Source of the DNA: Delphinapterus leucas
Taxonomy: Eukaryota > Chordata > Mammalia > Artiodactyla > Monodontidae
DNA: 64,000 bases
NCBI RefSeq assembly: GCF_002288925.2
Contig: NW_022098069.1
Span: forward strand, 80,114,608-80,178,607
Direction: 5' to 3'
The number at the start of each line of letters is the position of its first letter. Position 1 is the first letter of the stretch. The position numbers and the translations under genes are program-made. Below, one piece after another: positions 36,047 to 46,660 of this stretch. Below the pieces are notes generated by a model. The model saw only the letters and a program-made list of their open reading frames with translations, was not told the origin of the DNA and made no database searches.

Positions 36047-36145
36047 AAACAAGCTTGCCCCACCTCGGGGAGTGAGTGAGCAAGGGAACCTGTTGTTTGT
36101 TCTCACTGCCCCCCCCACCACCGCCACTGCTGCAGCAGAGCCCCC

Positions 36146-36151
36146 AGTAAA
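36146..36151 (+). terminator. LTR polyadenylation signal (AGTAAA variant)
   Basis: agtaaa followed by 'gccttgcctgagtttcttg' has the arrangement of a retroviral LTR R region. The variant hexamer is common in gammaretroviral-type LTRs. Confidence 0.6.
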
Positions 36152-36232
36152 GCCTTGCCTGAGTTTCTTGTCTGACTTCTAGTCAATTTCTATTGATTGG
36201 GGAAGGCCAAGAACCCTGGTCAGTATCATGAA

Positions 36233-37849
36233 TACAGGCTCTTCAGAGTAGGAATGGGAAGTCTTATTCATCCTGGTCATGCCCCTTGGTGTTATTCCCT
36301 AGATGGAATTTGAAATGACTGTCAAGAAATCTAGCTAGAGGAATGAAAATGAATAAAAAGCTAAATCATAATGTAATGAGTAAAAGGGTCTCACCAGGAC
36401 TGTGGTCATCTGTGGCAAGAGATAAATTATATTTAAATATTATCAACAGTATTTCACAAGTACCTGCCTCTAACAATTGCTATAAATGAGCATAAATGGC
36501 TTTACATGCATGTATAAATGAACAGAACCTCACCTGTTTCACTGGGGAAAAGGAACAAAGGCATTCAATTAGAATGTTCCTGTTAACTGGCGCCAGCAGC
36601 TTCAAGTTGTCCGGTTTGGCCTGATCTTACAAGGCAGTTGGGCTCCAGCAGTGCAGCATTTCAAGACAAAGGTACAACTTAGAAAGGTGCCATTTCACAA
36701 AAACCTAGGCGAGTCCAAATATGGAGGTGAAGGGCTTGGTATCTAACAATCCAATTATTTAGTATTACAGGAACCCTTTGGGTGTAACCTTTATATTGCT
36801 CAATTATAAGCTCATGGTGAGAGGTGAGATATATGTTGAGAATTACTTAGACCTTAGATTTTAATGAAGGCACATGGAAAACTGATAAATTTAAGTTCTG
36901 TATCATGCACTACCCACTACCATTTTGAACAAATGAGTTATCCTTAACATACCTTTATAATAAAAAGTAGACATCTTTTAATATTTCAGGAAACTGAAAT
37001 TACTGAATATGTCTTCCCTTAGAACAAGAAAGATTGATAGATATATATGCCATGAACACATGTATCCTTATTTTCTGGAAATAATAGAGCTCTAAAACCA
37101 GATTATGAAGGAGTGAATGGAATTCAGTGATTCGTTTTTGGAATATAATCAACAAAATTCTGTAATCCAGGATTTTCGTGCCCAGCTTGCCCAGAGATTC
37201 CCTTAGTTCTCTTGGTTTTTAAATAAATGTATATAAGAGTCACCTTGAGAGCTTGCCCTGTCCTGAAAGATTCTTGTTTAGTAGTTCCCCAGTTGGGGAT
37301 AAAGTATGTGAATTTTTTTTTTTTTAGTATGTGAATTTTTTATCAGGCAACTCAGGTGATACCACCAGAAATCTGCAGACTTGGAGAAAGACTCTAAGTG
37401 CTGTCAGCATGGCTCTAGGTTGAGTAGATTCTCAGGAAAGAAAATTTAATGTCAGTGTCTTCTAAGGACATTAAATATCACTCTGGATATCAAATCAAAT
37501 GTCAAAGAGATCAAAGGAATTGCTAATGAGGCAATGGCTCTTCTCTTCCTCATTCTTTTATTCTGCCAAGCTGTTTTGTCTTGGGTCACGTAGTCCTCAA
37601 ATGCAGTTTATGTTAGATAACAAGGTAGAGATTGCTCATTGACCTCAGTATCCACTGTGCCTTCATTGCTCATAAAAGTAACACAGGACATAATGGCTTG
37701 GGTTGCTTAGAACAAAGACACTATTTCTCAACATCCATGCAAGGGTTGAAGACTTGTGACTAAGGATTGCCCAAATTTTGCCCAAATTTTAAAATTTGCA
37801 CTCAAATGGTCAATCTTAGTCTTTGAGTAGAGCTGCATGCAGAGAATGC
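36233..37849. other. No gene seen; unassigned, with a short local duplication
   Basis: A phrase agtatgtgaattttt occurs at about 37303 and again at about 37326, separated by a T-run, and looks like local slippage. No repeat family or coding region recognised. Confidence 0.5.
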
Positions 37850-37965
37850 ACTAGATGTCAGTCTTCTTGAAGACAGAGATTCTGAAAGTGTTTATTCTTT
37901 CACTGCTTATCTTTAAAGACAGCTCATGAAACACAGCAGACAATAAATATTCGAATGAATGGATT
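37850..37965 (+). mobile_element. L2 (LINE2) 3' end fragment
   Basis: 'cttgaagacagagattctga' then 'gacaataaatattcgaatga' matches the terminal part of L2 (generic 'ccttgagggcagggac ... caataaatgtttgttgaatga'). Confidence 0.6.
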
Positions 37966-39239
37966 TTTTTCAGATCATATTTCAATTAAATATTACTTTT
38001 TAACTTAAAAAAGTAAATCAGACCTTGAGGTTTACATTTGTCACTGAAAGAATGACAGTGAAGTGCCACCACTAAAATTTTCTTGGAAATAAACCATGTA
38101 GTGAAATTCTTTGCTAGTTATGGCTGTCAGTACTGCAATTAGATTGAAGTTGTGAACATAATTATACAGTGGTTTTCTGGCATATTAACTGATAGTTCTA
38201 TGGTAGATAGAGGTTATTATGTGGGAAGAAGCTTACAACTACTAAAATGGGAATTTTAGCTGTGACCTCATTCTAGTTTGTAGGTAATTCATATCTATAT
38301 CCAAGCCAAAGACAGGGTTGAGGAGAAGGGAAATTCATTTAGTATTATATTGTGCCATTAGTAATTGACATAGTAGATACAATTAAAATAGGCATTTTAT
38401 CCTTGGCAATTAAAGTTCATACCTCTGCTGAGGCTCCATTTTCCCAGCTGTTAAATACAGGGACTTTTTACAAATTCTGACAGTAACTTCTTTAATCAGG
38501 TGAAAAATCATGTGACCCAATTCTTAACTATTTATTCACATTTAATCATTTTCTGTACTACGTAAAAATTACTGGTTACTCGTATGCAACAGTGGCCATT
38601 GCATAAATCTGGATAATATATTTAATTTGAAAAAATCTAATTAATATACTTTTCAGTGTTTCAGAAAAGAGAACCTGAAAACAAAGTTGTAAATATACTT
38701 GTTCTCTCCCTTTTTACCTTACCTACATGTTTTTCCTTTCTTGGAAATGTTTTGCTAATTAAGTTGGTAATTTCTTAGAAATATGTTTAAAAAGGCACAA
38801 TCAAACTATCCTAGGTCATGCTATAGTATGGGTTATGGATTATCCTATTTATAATTTTATATTATAGTTATTGGAAATATTAAGAATAAGAAGCCAGGCT
38901 AAATGTATTATACAAAATTAATTTTTCTTAAACAACAGAAAGGTAGCAACACATAAATGATTGACAGCTACTTCAGAAATTTTCTAAGAACTTGACTTTT
39001 TTTCTGATTACTTTTCTCCTTTTGCAATTTGGTGCATTTTGTAACTATCAGCCACAAAATTCATGAAAATGTTTCCTCCTAGTTTTCCTAGCAGCACATT
39101 ATCCTGGTTCCCCACTGTCTCAAAGACTGTTCTCTCTTCTCTTCAAGGACTTCTTATTTCTCCCATTCCCTAATTATGAGAGGCACATCCTCCTCGTGTC
39201 TATTCTAATGCTCTTACACACTGCTGGCTTCATTTTTTG
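37966..39239. other. No gene seen; unassigned AT-rich DNA
   Basis: Nothing recognisable apart from weak MIR/L2-like words near 38410-38450 ('gaggctccattttcccagct'), which are not strong enough to call. Confidence 0.45.
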
Positions 39240-39540
39240 TCTTTAAGAATAATTCACACACAAATCACAAGATGTCACATCTCCCTCAAATTTCAGTATG
39301 GATTTTCTTCCGCCTTGGTCATTTGCACCAGAATAGAAGCTAGAATCATCCAAACATGGAATATATCCAAACGTAGAACTAATTTTCCTCCCATCTCCCA
39401 CCTTCTAAGTCAGCTTGCTCTCATGTTGCCGATTTCCTTTTATTCCACTATTTTTTTAAAAAGTGTGTTGCTAAAAAAACATTTCATGACCATTTATTAT
39501 ACTTACCTTTTTCACTGCCATCATCCAGTCATTACCAGGA
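39240..39540 (+). mobile_element. Probable L2 (LINE2) internal fragment
   Basis: 'atatatccaaacgtagaact' followed by 'cctcccatctcccaccttct' and 'cattaccaggagtac' resemble the L2 stretch after the RT domain ('tgtccaaaacggaactcctcatcttccc'). The plus ORF 39237-39590 falls here. Low certainty. Confidence 0.4.
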
Positions 39541-39547
39541 GTACAAT

Positions 39548-39870
39548 TGCTTTACAATGGTGTGTTAGTTTCTGCCCTATAACAAAGTGAATCAGTTATA
39601 CATATACATATGTTCCCATAACTCCTCCCTCTTGCGTCTCCCTCCCTCCCACCCTCTCTATCCCACCCCTCTAGGTGGTCACAAAGCACTGAGCTGATCT
39701 CCCTGTGCTATGCGGCTGCTTCCCACTAGCTATCTACCTTACGTCTGGTAGTGTATATATGTCCATGCCACTCTCTCGCTTTGTCACAGCTTACCCTTCC
39801 CCCTCCCCATATCCTCAAGTCCATTCTCTAGTAGGTCTGTGTCTTTATTCCTGTCTTACCCCTAGGTTCT
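39548..39870 (-). mobile_element. L1 LINE 3' tail (reverse orientation)
   Basis: The plus strand shows the complement of a young cetartiodactyl L1 3'UTR: 'tgctttacaatggtgtgtta', 'gtgaatcagttatacatata', 'cctccctcccaccctctcta' and 'aggtggtcacaaagcactga', ending near 'cttacccctaggttct'. It is related to the tail at 13394. No target duplication found. Confidence 0.92.
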
Positions 39871-40834
39871 CAAATAAATTTAGCAATGAAAAGTTATTAT
39901 GGGCCTTCCTTTCTCTCATCTCATATATTATTCTAAAATATTTGCATTTTATTTTGAAGACTGTACTTTTTAATACCACATTACTTGCTTAAAGCATAAA
40001 TTATTATAATTGACCTTAAACTGAAATGTTAAATAAATTATGCTGAATTTTCAAAGTTGTCTGATTTATCTCTGTAATTTATAAGAAAAGATACCAAGTA
40101 AACTATTTGAAATAAATCATTTGGAAAATAGGGAGAAAATGTAATTTATACATTTTGCATTAGATTGATCATGCATTCCTGGTATTATACAAATTTGAAC
40201 AGATTTGTACGTGTTAATTTAGTTAATACAGTTGTTTTTGTAATAATGTAAGGACATAATATGACAGCACAATTATTTCCATTTTATTTTTAACACAAAC
40301 TATACCACCTAAGCAAGAATAGCATGGGCTACATATTTTTAGGGTGAGATTGTCATGGAATAGAATACTATTTAAATATTAATGGCTGTGTTTCAGCTTT
40401 CACTTCATCCCTTCTCCCATGTTCCTCACTGACTATTTTCTACCATTACCTGAAAAGCTGCCTATTGAAAAGGTGTAAAGAAATTGGAATAATCCCATTC
40501 TACTTTGTAGTAGGATTGAAAGGCCTGGAGAGCAAATTGAAGCTTACCAAGAGCTACCAGAGTTCCAGATCAACACAGAGGCTCTAACTTCATCTTAACA
40601 TGTTGCTTAGAATCCATCAAAAATAGCTTTGTCTTGATTTCAAAAATAAGTTTTTATATCCTAGTGAAATTCGTTTTCTGAAAGATTGCCATCATTTTGA
40701 CTAAGACTGTGGCAATCAAAGTACATTATTGTGGTCGTTAACGATAGTACATGAATACAGTTGACAGATCAATGGGTACTTGAAGCTGCACAGAGAGACT
40801 CAGAATTTGCTGGAAAGAGTTATTTTGAATCGTT
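39871..40834. other. No gene seen; unassigned
   Basis: AT-rich sequence with no recognised repeat or coding signal. Confidence 0.5.
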
Positions 40835-41240
40835 GCTTTTTGAACTAGAACAGTTACCCACTCTGATCTAGTGTGACCTGTTCAAATGGGCCTTCCCTAA
40901 CCTTACTACCTGTTAAATTAAACAAGGAGGCCTTTAGATTGACGTGGGTTTAAGGCCTTTGTAACCTCCACAAGCAAAATAAAACCTAAGCCAGTAAATG
41001 CCTCAAGATTAAGAAATCAAAACCTAAGGACAACCAATCACAAATAGTCAACTTTTGCCTTTCCCCAAAACTATAAGAGTTTAAGCTATAGCCAATCAAA
41101 TAGTGTCCCTGCTTTGCTTTGGCCATTTCTGTATACATGTCTTTCCCTGAACACTGGGCAGGTGAAGTGCTCCTACCATTTTTGGTTTGGTACTACTCAA
41201 ATTGAATCAATTTCTGCTAAAAAAAAAAAAAAGAAAAAAG
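40835..41240 (+). mobile_element. ERV LTR fragment (probably class I)
   Basis: CCAAT-type motifs ('aaccaatcacaaatagtcaa', 'agccaatcaaatagtgtcc'), a TATA-like 'ctataagag', then 'cctgctttgctttggccatt', 'cactgggcaggtgaagtgct' and 'aatcaatttctgct' before an A-rich run (41220-41270) match the general layout of an ERV1 LTR in plus orientation. No internal region follows. Confidence 0.55.
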
Positions 41241-41339
41241 AAAAGTCAAGAACGAAAAAAACAAAAAAACTCTTAAAATTTTTAATATGCCCCAGTTTCT
41301 TTTAACATATCTTAGTGTGTCTGTCACTTTTTATGCTAC

Positions 41340-41512
41340 TTCAGTTTTTCACAGCACTTATTACAACCTGAAATATTTATGTACTTGTTTATTGTCTATC
41401 ACCATATCAAGAATGAAAAGTAGTTGTGGAAACGTGACTCATTCATCTCTGTACCTCTAAAAGTAGAACTAAGTGTTCCATAAATGTTTTTGAATAAAGT
41501 AAGGAATATTTC
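41340..41512 (+). mobile_element. L2 (LINE2) 3' end
   Basis: 'cagcacttattacaacctga', 'acttgtttattgtctatcac' and the ending 'ccataaatgtttttgaataa' follow the L2 3'UTR order (generic 'gcacttatcacaatctg...gtttattgtctgtctcc...caataaatatttgttgaatga'). Confidence 0.7.
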
Positions 41513-43493
41513 CCAAGTGATATTTTATTGCTATCACAAAATTGAATTACTGCTGTTAATGTCATCTAATTTAAACTTACATTTTTGAAAGACTAAAGAC
41601 ATAAATATATCATCAACCTCGTAGCATCTCATTTAAAGTTTAGGTAGGGTGATATCTCAAAATCCCCACCTTGAAAATAGATAACTGTTACATATAAAAG
41701 GCAATGTAATGTAGCCAAATTTGCAGAAAAGTAAGCATAATAGATAATAAGATTAAGATAAAATACACCCAAGTTAAAGGAAGTCTATTTCGCTGTATCA
41801 TTCTAAGCTGTTGATTACAGTATGATCTAGATTAAGGAGTGAGTCTGAACCTAATTAGCACATCATAATCCTTCTGAGAATATTTATAATATTCTAATAC
41901 CTAGGCCACACTTTTAGGAATTCTTGTTTAATTGGTCTAAGATAGGAACTGAGGCTCAGTATTTTTGAAAAGCTACCCCAAATGATTCTAATTGAATGCC
42001 TCCAATACTCTATTATATTTCTAGCTCTATTTCTAAAATAACATTTTGAATTCTAACTTTCCAAAATTTCCTCTGCTTTGTATTTCATGTTGCATATGCT
42101 ATTATTTTCTATCACATGTCCTAAAATTGTATTTATTTTGTTTTCACTCATAATGAAGTGAAATAGCAAGTGAATTTTTTTTTAAATCATGTTTTCTTAA
42201 AATGAGAGATGACTTACCTCTAAATGTGAGATTTTGGTAGTCTCAACTTTCATTAAATACTTTATTTAAAGAAAACTAGGTTATTTTTATTCAAAATATT
42301 TCTATTGAACACTTGATGGGACATTTTATATGTTATGTGTAAGATCTGGCTGACTTATCTTTGGGTAGTTTCACAAAACATTACTGAAATAATCTTATTA
42401 CAATTCAATACTTGGCTTGGACAGCATGAATTATGGGTTTTGACTATTTTCACTAAATTGATGAGCTAGCAGTTGGTTAGTTCAGATGAAAAATATAAGA
42501 AATAGATATGTTTTGCCATAAATATCTTGGTAATAAAAGAAGAAAAACATTGAGTATACTGTCTGTATACTGCTGACATTTTACACAGCATAGGCACCAA
42601 TTTAAAACAAATGTTACTGCTTATGGGGCAACCTCTGAATACTAAGTTCCTTGTTAGTATAACAGGACATGTGAGAAATGTGACTCTGCGAGACAAAATT
42701 GGATAATGCTGCTGCTTTCTCCAATTTTCTTGCTTGCGGCGGTAGGGTCTTGACACCATAGTTTACCTGTTTCTGGAGAGTATGTAACGATATTTTTAGA
42801 CGACTTCTCTAAATTAGTGCTTTATAAAAATATTGAAAGAATTTTCTTCCAAACCAACAATATAGTGCTTTCGTGAGTGTGCATGTGCACCTGTGCGCAT
42901 ACGGTGCGTGCGTGTGTGCATATGTGTAGTATATCCCTTAATCCATGCAGGTTAAGATAATCGTAACAGGCCAGCCTAATTCCTCCTCCCAGAATCCCAT
43001 TCTTCTTTTATCCCACATATCTGTTTGGAGTTTCAATCATAGATGGTTGCTCTAATTCCGGCCAATAAAATACACCAAGTAATGCTGTTCATGTCTCTCA
43101 CCTTAGTCCCGGGATGGCTGCTTTTTCTAACAATGCCAAGACTCTGATTACATCGTAGTGGGAAGAACTGCTTTAAATCCAAGTAGAGAAGAAGTTTTCC
43201 AACTGCGCATGCACCATAGGAACCTTGACATTTCCTATGAAATGCCATTAAGTGGACCCCTGCAGCAGTGATTCCTCATGCCACGAGATGGGGCCAATCT
43301 GGCCATTATAATCACAAAGCTTTATACATTCACTTACTTGTATGATAGTAAGGAAATTATTTTTTTCAGTTTTCACAGTATCTAAACGACCTAACTGAAT
43401 CCTATTAAATGCTTAATCAAGTTATTCAAATCTTCTAATCATGAATCTCGATTTTTTTCAGACCAATCTTTTAATTTTTAAAGTCACATTTTA
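41513..43493. other. No gene seen; contains an alternating purine-pyrimidine tract
   Basis: Apart from the GT/GC tract at 42872-42928 and a CpG-containing stretch around 43080-43300 of unknown origin, nothing is recognised. The ORFs 42466-42759 and 43033-43248 (minus) show no family features. Confidence 0.5.
42872..42928 (+). repeat. Imperfect (TG/GC)n microsatellite
   Basis: About 57 bp of almost strictly alternating purine and pyrimidine (gtgtgcatgtgcacctgtgc, then 'gtgcgtgcgtgtgtgcatat'). Such tracts can form left-handed DNA in vitro; that is general knowledge, not shown here. Confidence 0.8.
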
Positions 43494-44105
43494 AACAGCT
43501 TTAGGTAGGTACGATTTACATACAATAAAATTCACTTGTTTTATGTATATGATTCAATGACTTTAAATACATGTAGTATTGTGCAACCAGTACTACTATC
43601 CAATTTAAACTATTTTCTTCATTTAAAAAGATCTTTTGTGCCTGTTTGCAGTTATTTTTTGTTCCCACCTCAGCTATAGGCAACTACTAACTTATTTTAG
43701 ATACCTAGAGATTTGCTCTTTCATATAAATGCAATCATACAATATGGGGTGTTTTGTGTCAGGCTTCTTTCATAAACATTATGTTTTTAAAGTTTGTCTA
43801 TGTTGTAGATGTGCTTTGTTTCTCTTTATTGCTGAATAGTATTTCATTGTCTGGATATACTACACTTACCACCAATAGATGGACATTTGAGTTATTCCTG
43901 TTTTTTTTGTTTTTTATGAGTTGTGCTGGTAAAAACATTCCCATAAAGATATTTGTGCGGACAAATGTTTTCATTTCTTTTAGATGGATGCGAAAGATGG
44001 AGCTGCTTTGTTGTGTAGCAAATGTATGTATATCTTTTTGAGAAACTGTCAAACTCTTTTCCAAAGTGGCTGCATCATTTTCCATTCTCACATGCGAAGT
44101 ATGAA
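43494..44105 (-). mobile_element. Old L1 LINE (L1M type) 3' end and ORF2 end, reverse orientation
   Basis: The plus strand carries 'acatacaataaaattcactt', 'gtgcaaccagtactactatc', 'tttcatataaatgcaatcat', 'gctgaatagtatttcattg', 'ccaatagatggacatttgag' and 'cttttccaaagtggctgcat'. This is the reverse complement of an L1 3'UTR and ORF2 C-terminal region. The ORFs on both strands (43754-44041 plus; 43798-44091 minus) lie within it. Confidence 0.88.
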
Positions 44106-44345
44106 GATTCTAGGACTATGCAACTGTAGAAACCCCGTGGAGAACACGTTAAGTGTTGCAGCCAACTGACCCAGTGAACCACCAGGCAAGTGTATGACTA
44201 CCTTAGATCATGCAGCACAAGTCAATTTATCAGATGATTGCAGCTGCAAGCAAGATGAGCAAAAGAACTGCCAAGCTGAACCCAGACCAATTTAGAGTAT
44301 CATCAGTCAATAAATGCATATAAATCTGGTTTTAAATACTATTAT
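44106..44345 (+). mobile_element. Probable MaLR/MLT1 LTR fragment
   Basis: 'gccaactgacccagtgaacc accaggc', 'gctgcaagcaagatgagcaa', 'gctgaacccagaccaattta' and 'atcagtcaataaatgcatat' resemble the second half of an MLT1-type LTR. Moderate to weak call. Confidence 0.45.
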
Positions 44346-45339
44346 GTCCCAACAAATCGTACTTGTTGCTAACTTGCATAAAGAATATTGGCTCATGTGA
44401 AACTTTAGTTTTATGATGACTAGCAAGTTCTGTTCCTAAAGAACATTTCTGCTTTTGGACTATTGGTGTTTTCCATGGGAAATATTGGTAATCAGTGCTA
44501 TTCCTAACTTAAATAACAGGGACATGGAAAAGGGCACGATCTTTTGTCAGCAGTGTCCTGTTGGTTCTGTCAGTGGGAGCCACTAGTGCAGTGTTGGAGG
44601 GGCAGGGCAAGGACAAGCACATTCTAATTCTAAAACTTCACTGCGCGCAGCATTGGGCTCCCGGACTGCCCTGCACACTCCTGCAGTGACAGCAAGAAAA
44701 ACCACGATGCTCTTGCAGAGGCCAAGAGCATTTTAGATACAGATGGTCATGGCCTCTTGAAACAGTAGTAAGACCTTCTTTCCTGTATTTTCTAGTCTTT
44801 GGGTAAAACCACTCTAGGCCCTTTCTTAACCACTCTATCTTTTCTGACAATTGTGTCACCCAACTCATTGCATTAAATTTCTGTGCATGAAATATCAAGA
44901 GTGGGTTCATAGAGCTCTTCTGATCAGTCCCTGACTGATGTTTTGTTAAATGCCCCCTGAAAAGCAGTTTGAAGAAGCTTCCCTGTCCAACCCGGAAGGT
45001 AGAGACATATTTTCTGGACACAGCGGTTTTAATATATATTTTGGCAATTTTTTCATAATAAGACAAATTGGTTTTCTGTTGAACAGGAACTTGCCTGGAG
45101 ACAATAATATGTTAGGTCATATTGAAAGAAGAAATGGTGGCTTCAACTCCCACCCAGTTATCCCATTTCTAGAACAACAGGAGTTCTTTTTCTTTTTCAT
45201 TCAAATAATGGTAGAGTGTTACGGTGGAACGCAATAAAGAGTGATGCATTCTCTCAGTTCTTCAGATACTCTTCCTAAATTGAGAACTTTAAACATCAAC
45301 TCTCCTTCCCTCGCCTTGCCTATTTTGCTCGTTCCCTCA
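44346..45339. other. No gene seen; unassigned
   Basis: The minus-strand ORF 44638-45066 (142 codons, MSYYEKIAKIYIK...) is the longest ORF here without an element assignment. Its composition and lack of conserved motifs give no reason to call it a gene. The plus ORF 44950-45237 overlaps it. Confidence 0.45.
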
Positions 45340-45560
45340 AAGCTTACTCACCCCTTCATCAGGGAAATCTTCCTTCCCTGACCTTTCTGATTAGGTACAC
45401 AGACCCACTGAAACATTTCACTGAGCCATGGATCTCTTCTTTCTATTATTACTATGTAATTTATAGTTATTTGTATGATTATTGGATTCAAGGCAGTCCC
45501 CACAACTTACCTGTAAGTTCCATGACTATGAGGCCATTCATTTGATCATTTTTGTTATTA
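45340..45560 (+). mobile_element. L2 (LINE2) 3'-region fragment
   Basis: 'aaatcttccttccctgacct', 'tctgattaggtacacagacc' and 'acctgtaagttccatgacta' align in order with the L2 3'UTR (generic 'gaagccttccctgacc...ctgattag...actgtaagctccatgagg'). Confidence 0.65.
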
Positions 45561-45883
45561 TTCACACCATGAAATCTCTGTTATTTGAATTCTAGCTTGA
45601 TTTTCTGTTGGGTTTCTCCACCTTGGGAAGTTATTCCATCTCTGTACTTCAGTATCCTAATTCACTTAATAGCTATGTATGTAATTTTGCTTTAAGCCAT
45701 ATATGTAATTTTGCTAAGCTTCAGTTTAGCAAAATTACTCCTTCACTAGCAATATAACATTGGAAAGAATTTAAAACCTTCTTAGTTGTCATTGTAATAA
45801 GAATAGGATACAGTGTTATTTGGAGCATAAAAATTCATATGAAGTGTTTATCATAGAGCCTTGTACTTGATAAGTACTCAGTA
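45561..45883. other. No gene seen; unassigned
   Basis: Short spacer with a local repeat of 'tatgtaattttgct' (about 45676 and 45702). Nothing else. Confidence 0.5.
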
Positions 45884-45897
45884 AAGGTTACATTTTT

Positions 45898-46084
45898 TTT
45901 TTGTCTCTCACTGTTGTGGCCTCTCCCGCTGCGGAGCACAGGCTCGGGACGCGCAGGCTCAGCGGCCATGGCTCACAGGCCCAGCCGCTCCACGGCATGT
46001 GGGATCTTCCCGGACCGGGGCACGAACCCGTGTCCCCTGCATTGGCAGGCAGACTCTCAACCAATGCGCCACCAGGGAAGCCCC
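45898..46084 (-). mobile_element. CHR-family SINE (short form), reverse orientation, tail-truncated
   Basis: The T-run is followed directly by 'gtctctcactgttgtggcct', so the usual 'gcggtacgcgggcc' tail block is missing. The body 'cagcggccatggctcacagg' and the end 'ccaccagggaagcccc' are intact. A perfect 14-bp target duplication, aaggttacattttt, is at 45884-45897 and 46085-46098. The overlapping plus-strand ORFs 45901-46131 and 45914-46117 are SINE translations. Confidence 0.96.
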
Positions 46085-46359
46085 AAGGTTACATTTTTAA
46101 TGGAGGTAATAACCTAACATGGTTGCTGTAATAATTACATTTTATATAATATTCTCTATGAAATTTATATTACTTAGAATAGGTGAAAAACACATTAAAC
46201 TTATAGGTTGTATGATGGGAGAAGTCTTTAATTGTAGGGAATTGTCTGTATTGTTAGGTGGAAATGTACTCAGTGGAGAGAATTCGGACAGAAAATTCTA
46301 TTTCTGATTTTGCCACTAAGCATCACTAATTAACAATGGAGTAATAGTGATAATGGCAT

Positions 46360-46660
46360 TAATTATAACAATAAAACTACTGTTTATGGAATGTCTACCA
46401 TGTGCCAAAGACTGTTCAAATTAACCCTAAGTGGTAAGTTAGACAAGATCTTGAGCTAATAGCTGACCATGTATTAACATTATATCCTTGGAAAATATTT
46501 AACCAAGTCTAAGACTTTTTCTGCACCAATACAATGAGATAATAACAATTCTTCTTCTATTAGGTAATTATGAAATTAAATGAGATAATTTACATTCAGC
46601 TCTTAGTATAGTGTTTGACCCATTGTAGAGCCTCAGTATGTGTTGATGTTGGCGCTGGTA
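46360..46660 (+). repeat. MIR SINE
   Basis: 'actgtttatggaatgtctac catgtgcc' is a MIR head. Then 'acaatgagataataacaatt', 'aattaaatgagataatttac' and 'gctcttagtatagtgtttga' follow the MIR 3' half (generic 'tgaggataataatagtacc ... attaaatgagataat ... gcttagcacagtgcctgg'). Old and diverged. Confidence 0.65.

Larger units (their letters stand above)
35717..36228 (+). mobile_element. Solo LTR of an endogenous retrovirus with 4-bp target duplication
   Basis: The element begins TGAGACAGGCTGGGACCTGG and ends ...CAGTATCA, so it has TG...CA termini. TGAA flanks it on both sides (35713-35716 and 36229-36232), a 4-bp duplication as expected for class I (gammaretrovirus-like) integrases. Inside are CA-rich U3 sequence, a TATA box (36039-36046) and an AGTAAA poly(A) signal (36146-36151) followed by a short R/U5. 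Its 512-bp length is typical. No primer-binding site, gag, pol or env follows, so it is a solo LTR left by recombination. The ORFs at 35694-36063 on both strands are LTR sequence, not genes. Confidence 0.88.

Noticed and set aside
35694..36063. Cluster of overlapping ORFs of 80-109 codons on both strands
   Set aside because: They lie almost entirely in the GC-rich U3 of the solo LTR (35717-36228), where stop codons are rare; no retroviral protein is encoded.
37303..37341. Duplicate 'agtatgtgaattttt' as a target-site duplication
   Set aside because: The copies are separated only by a few T residues with no element between them; local slippage is simpler.
34262..41240. The LTRs at 34262 and 40835 as two ends of one provirus
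   Set aside because: They are in opposite orientations and differ in sequence, and the DNA between them contains unrelated L1, L2 and another LTR rather than gag/pol/env remnants.
44638..45066. 142-codon minus-strand ORF as a possible gene
   Set aside because: No known domain, signal peptide or membrane segment and no supporting context. Length alone is compatible with chance in 64 kb.
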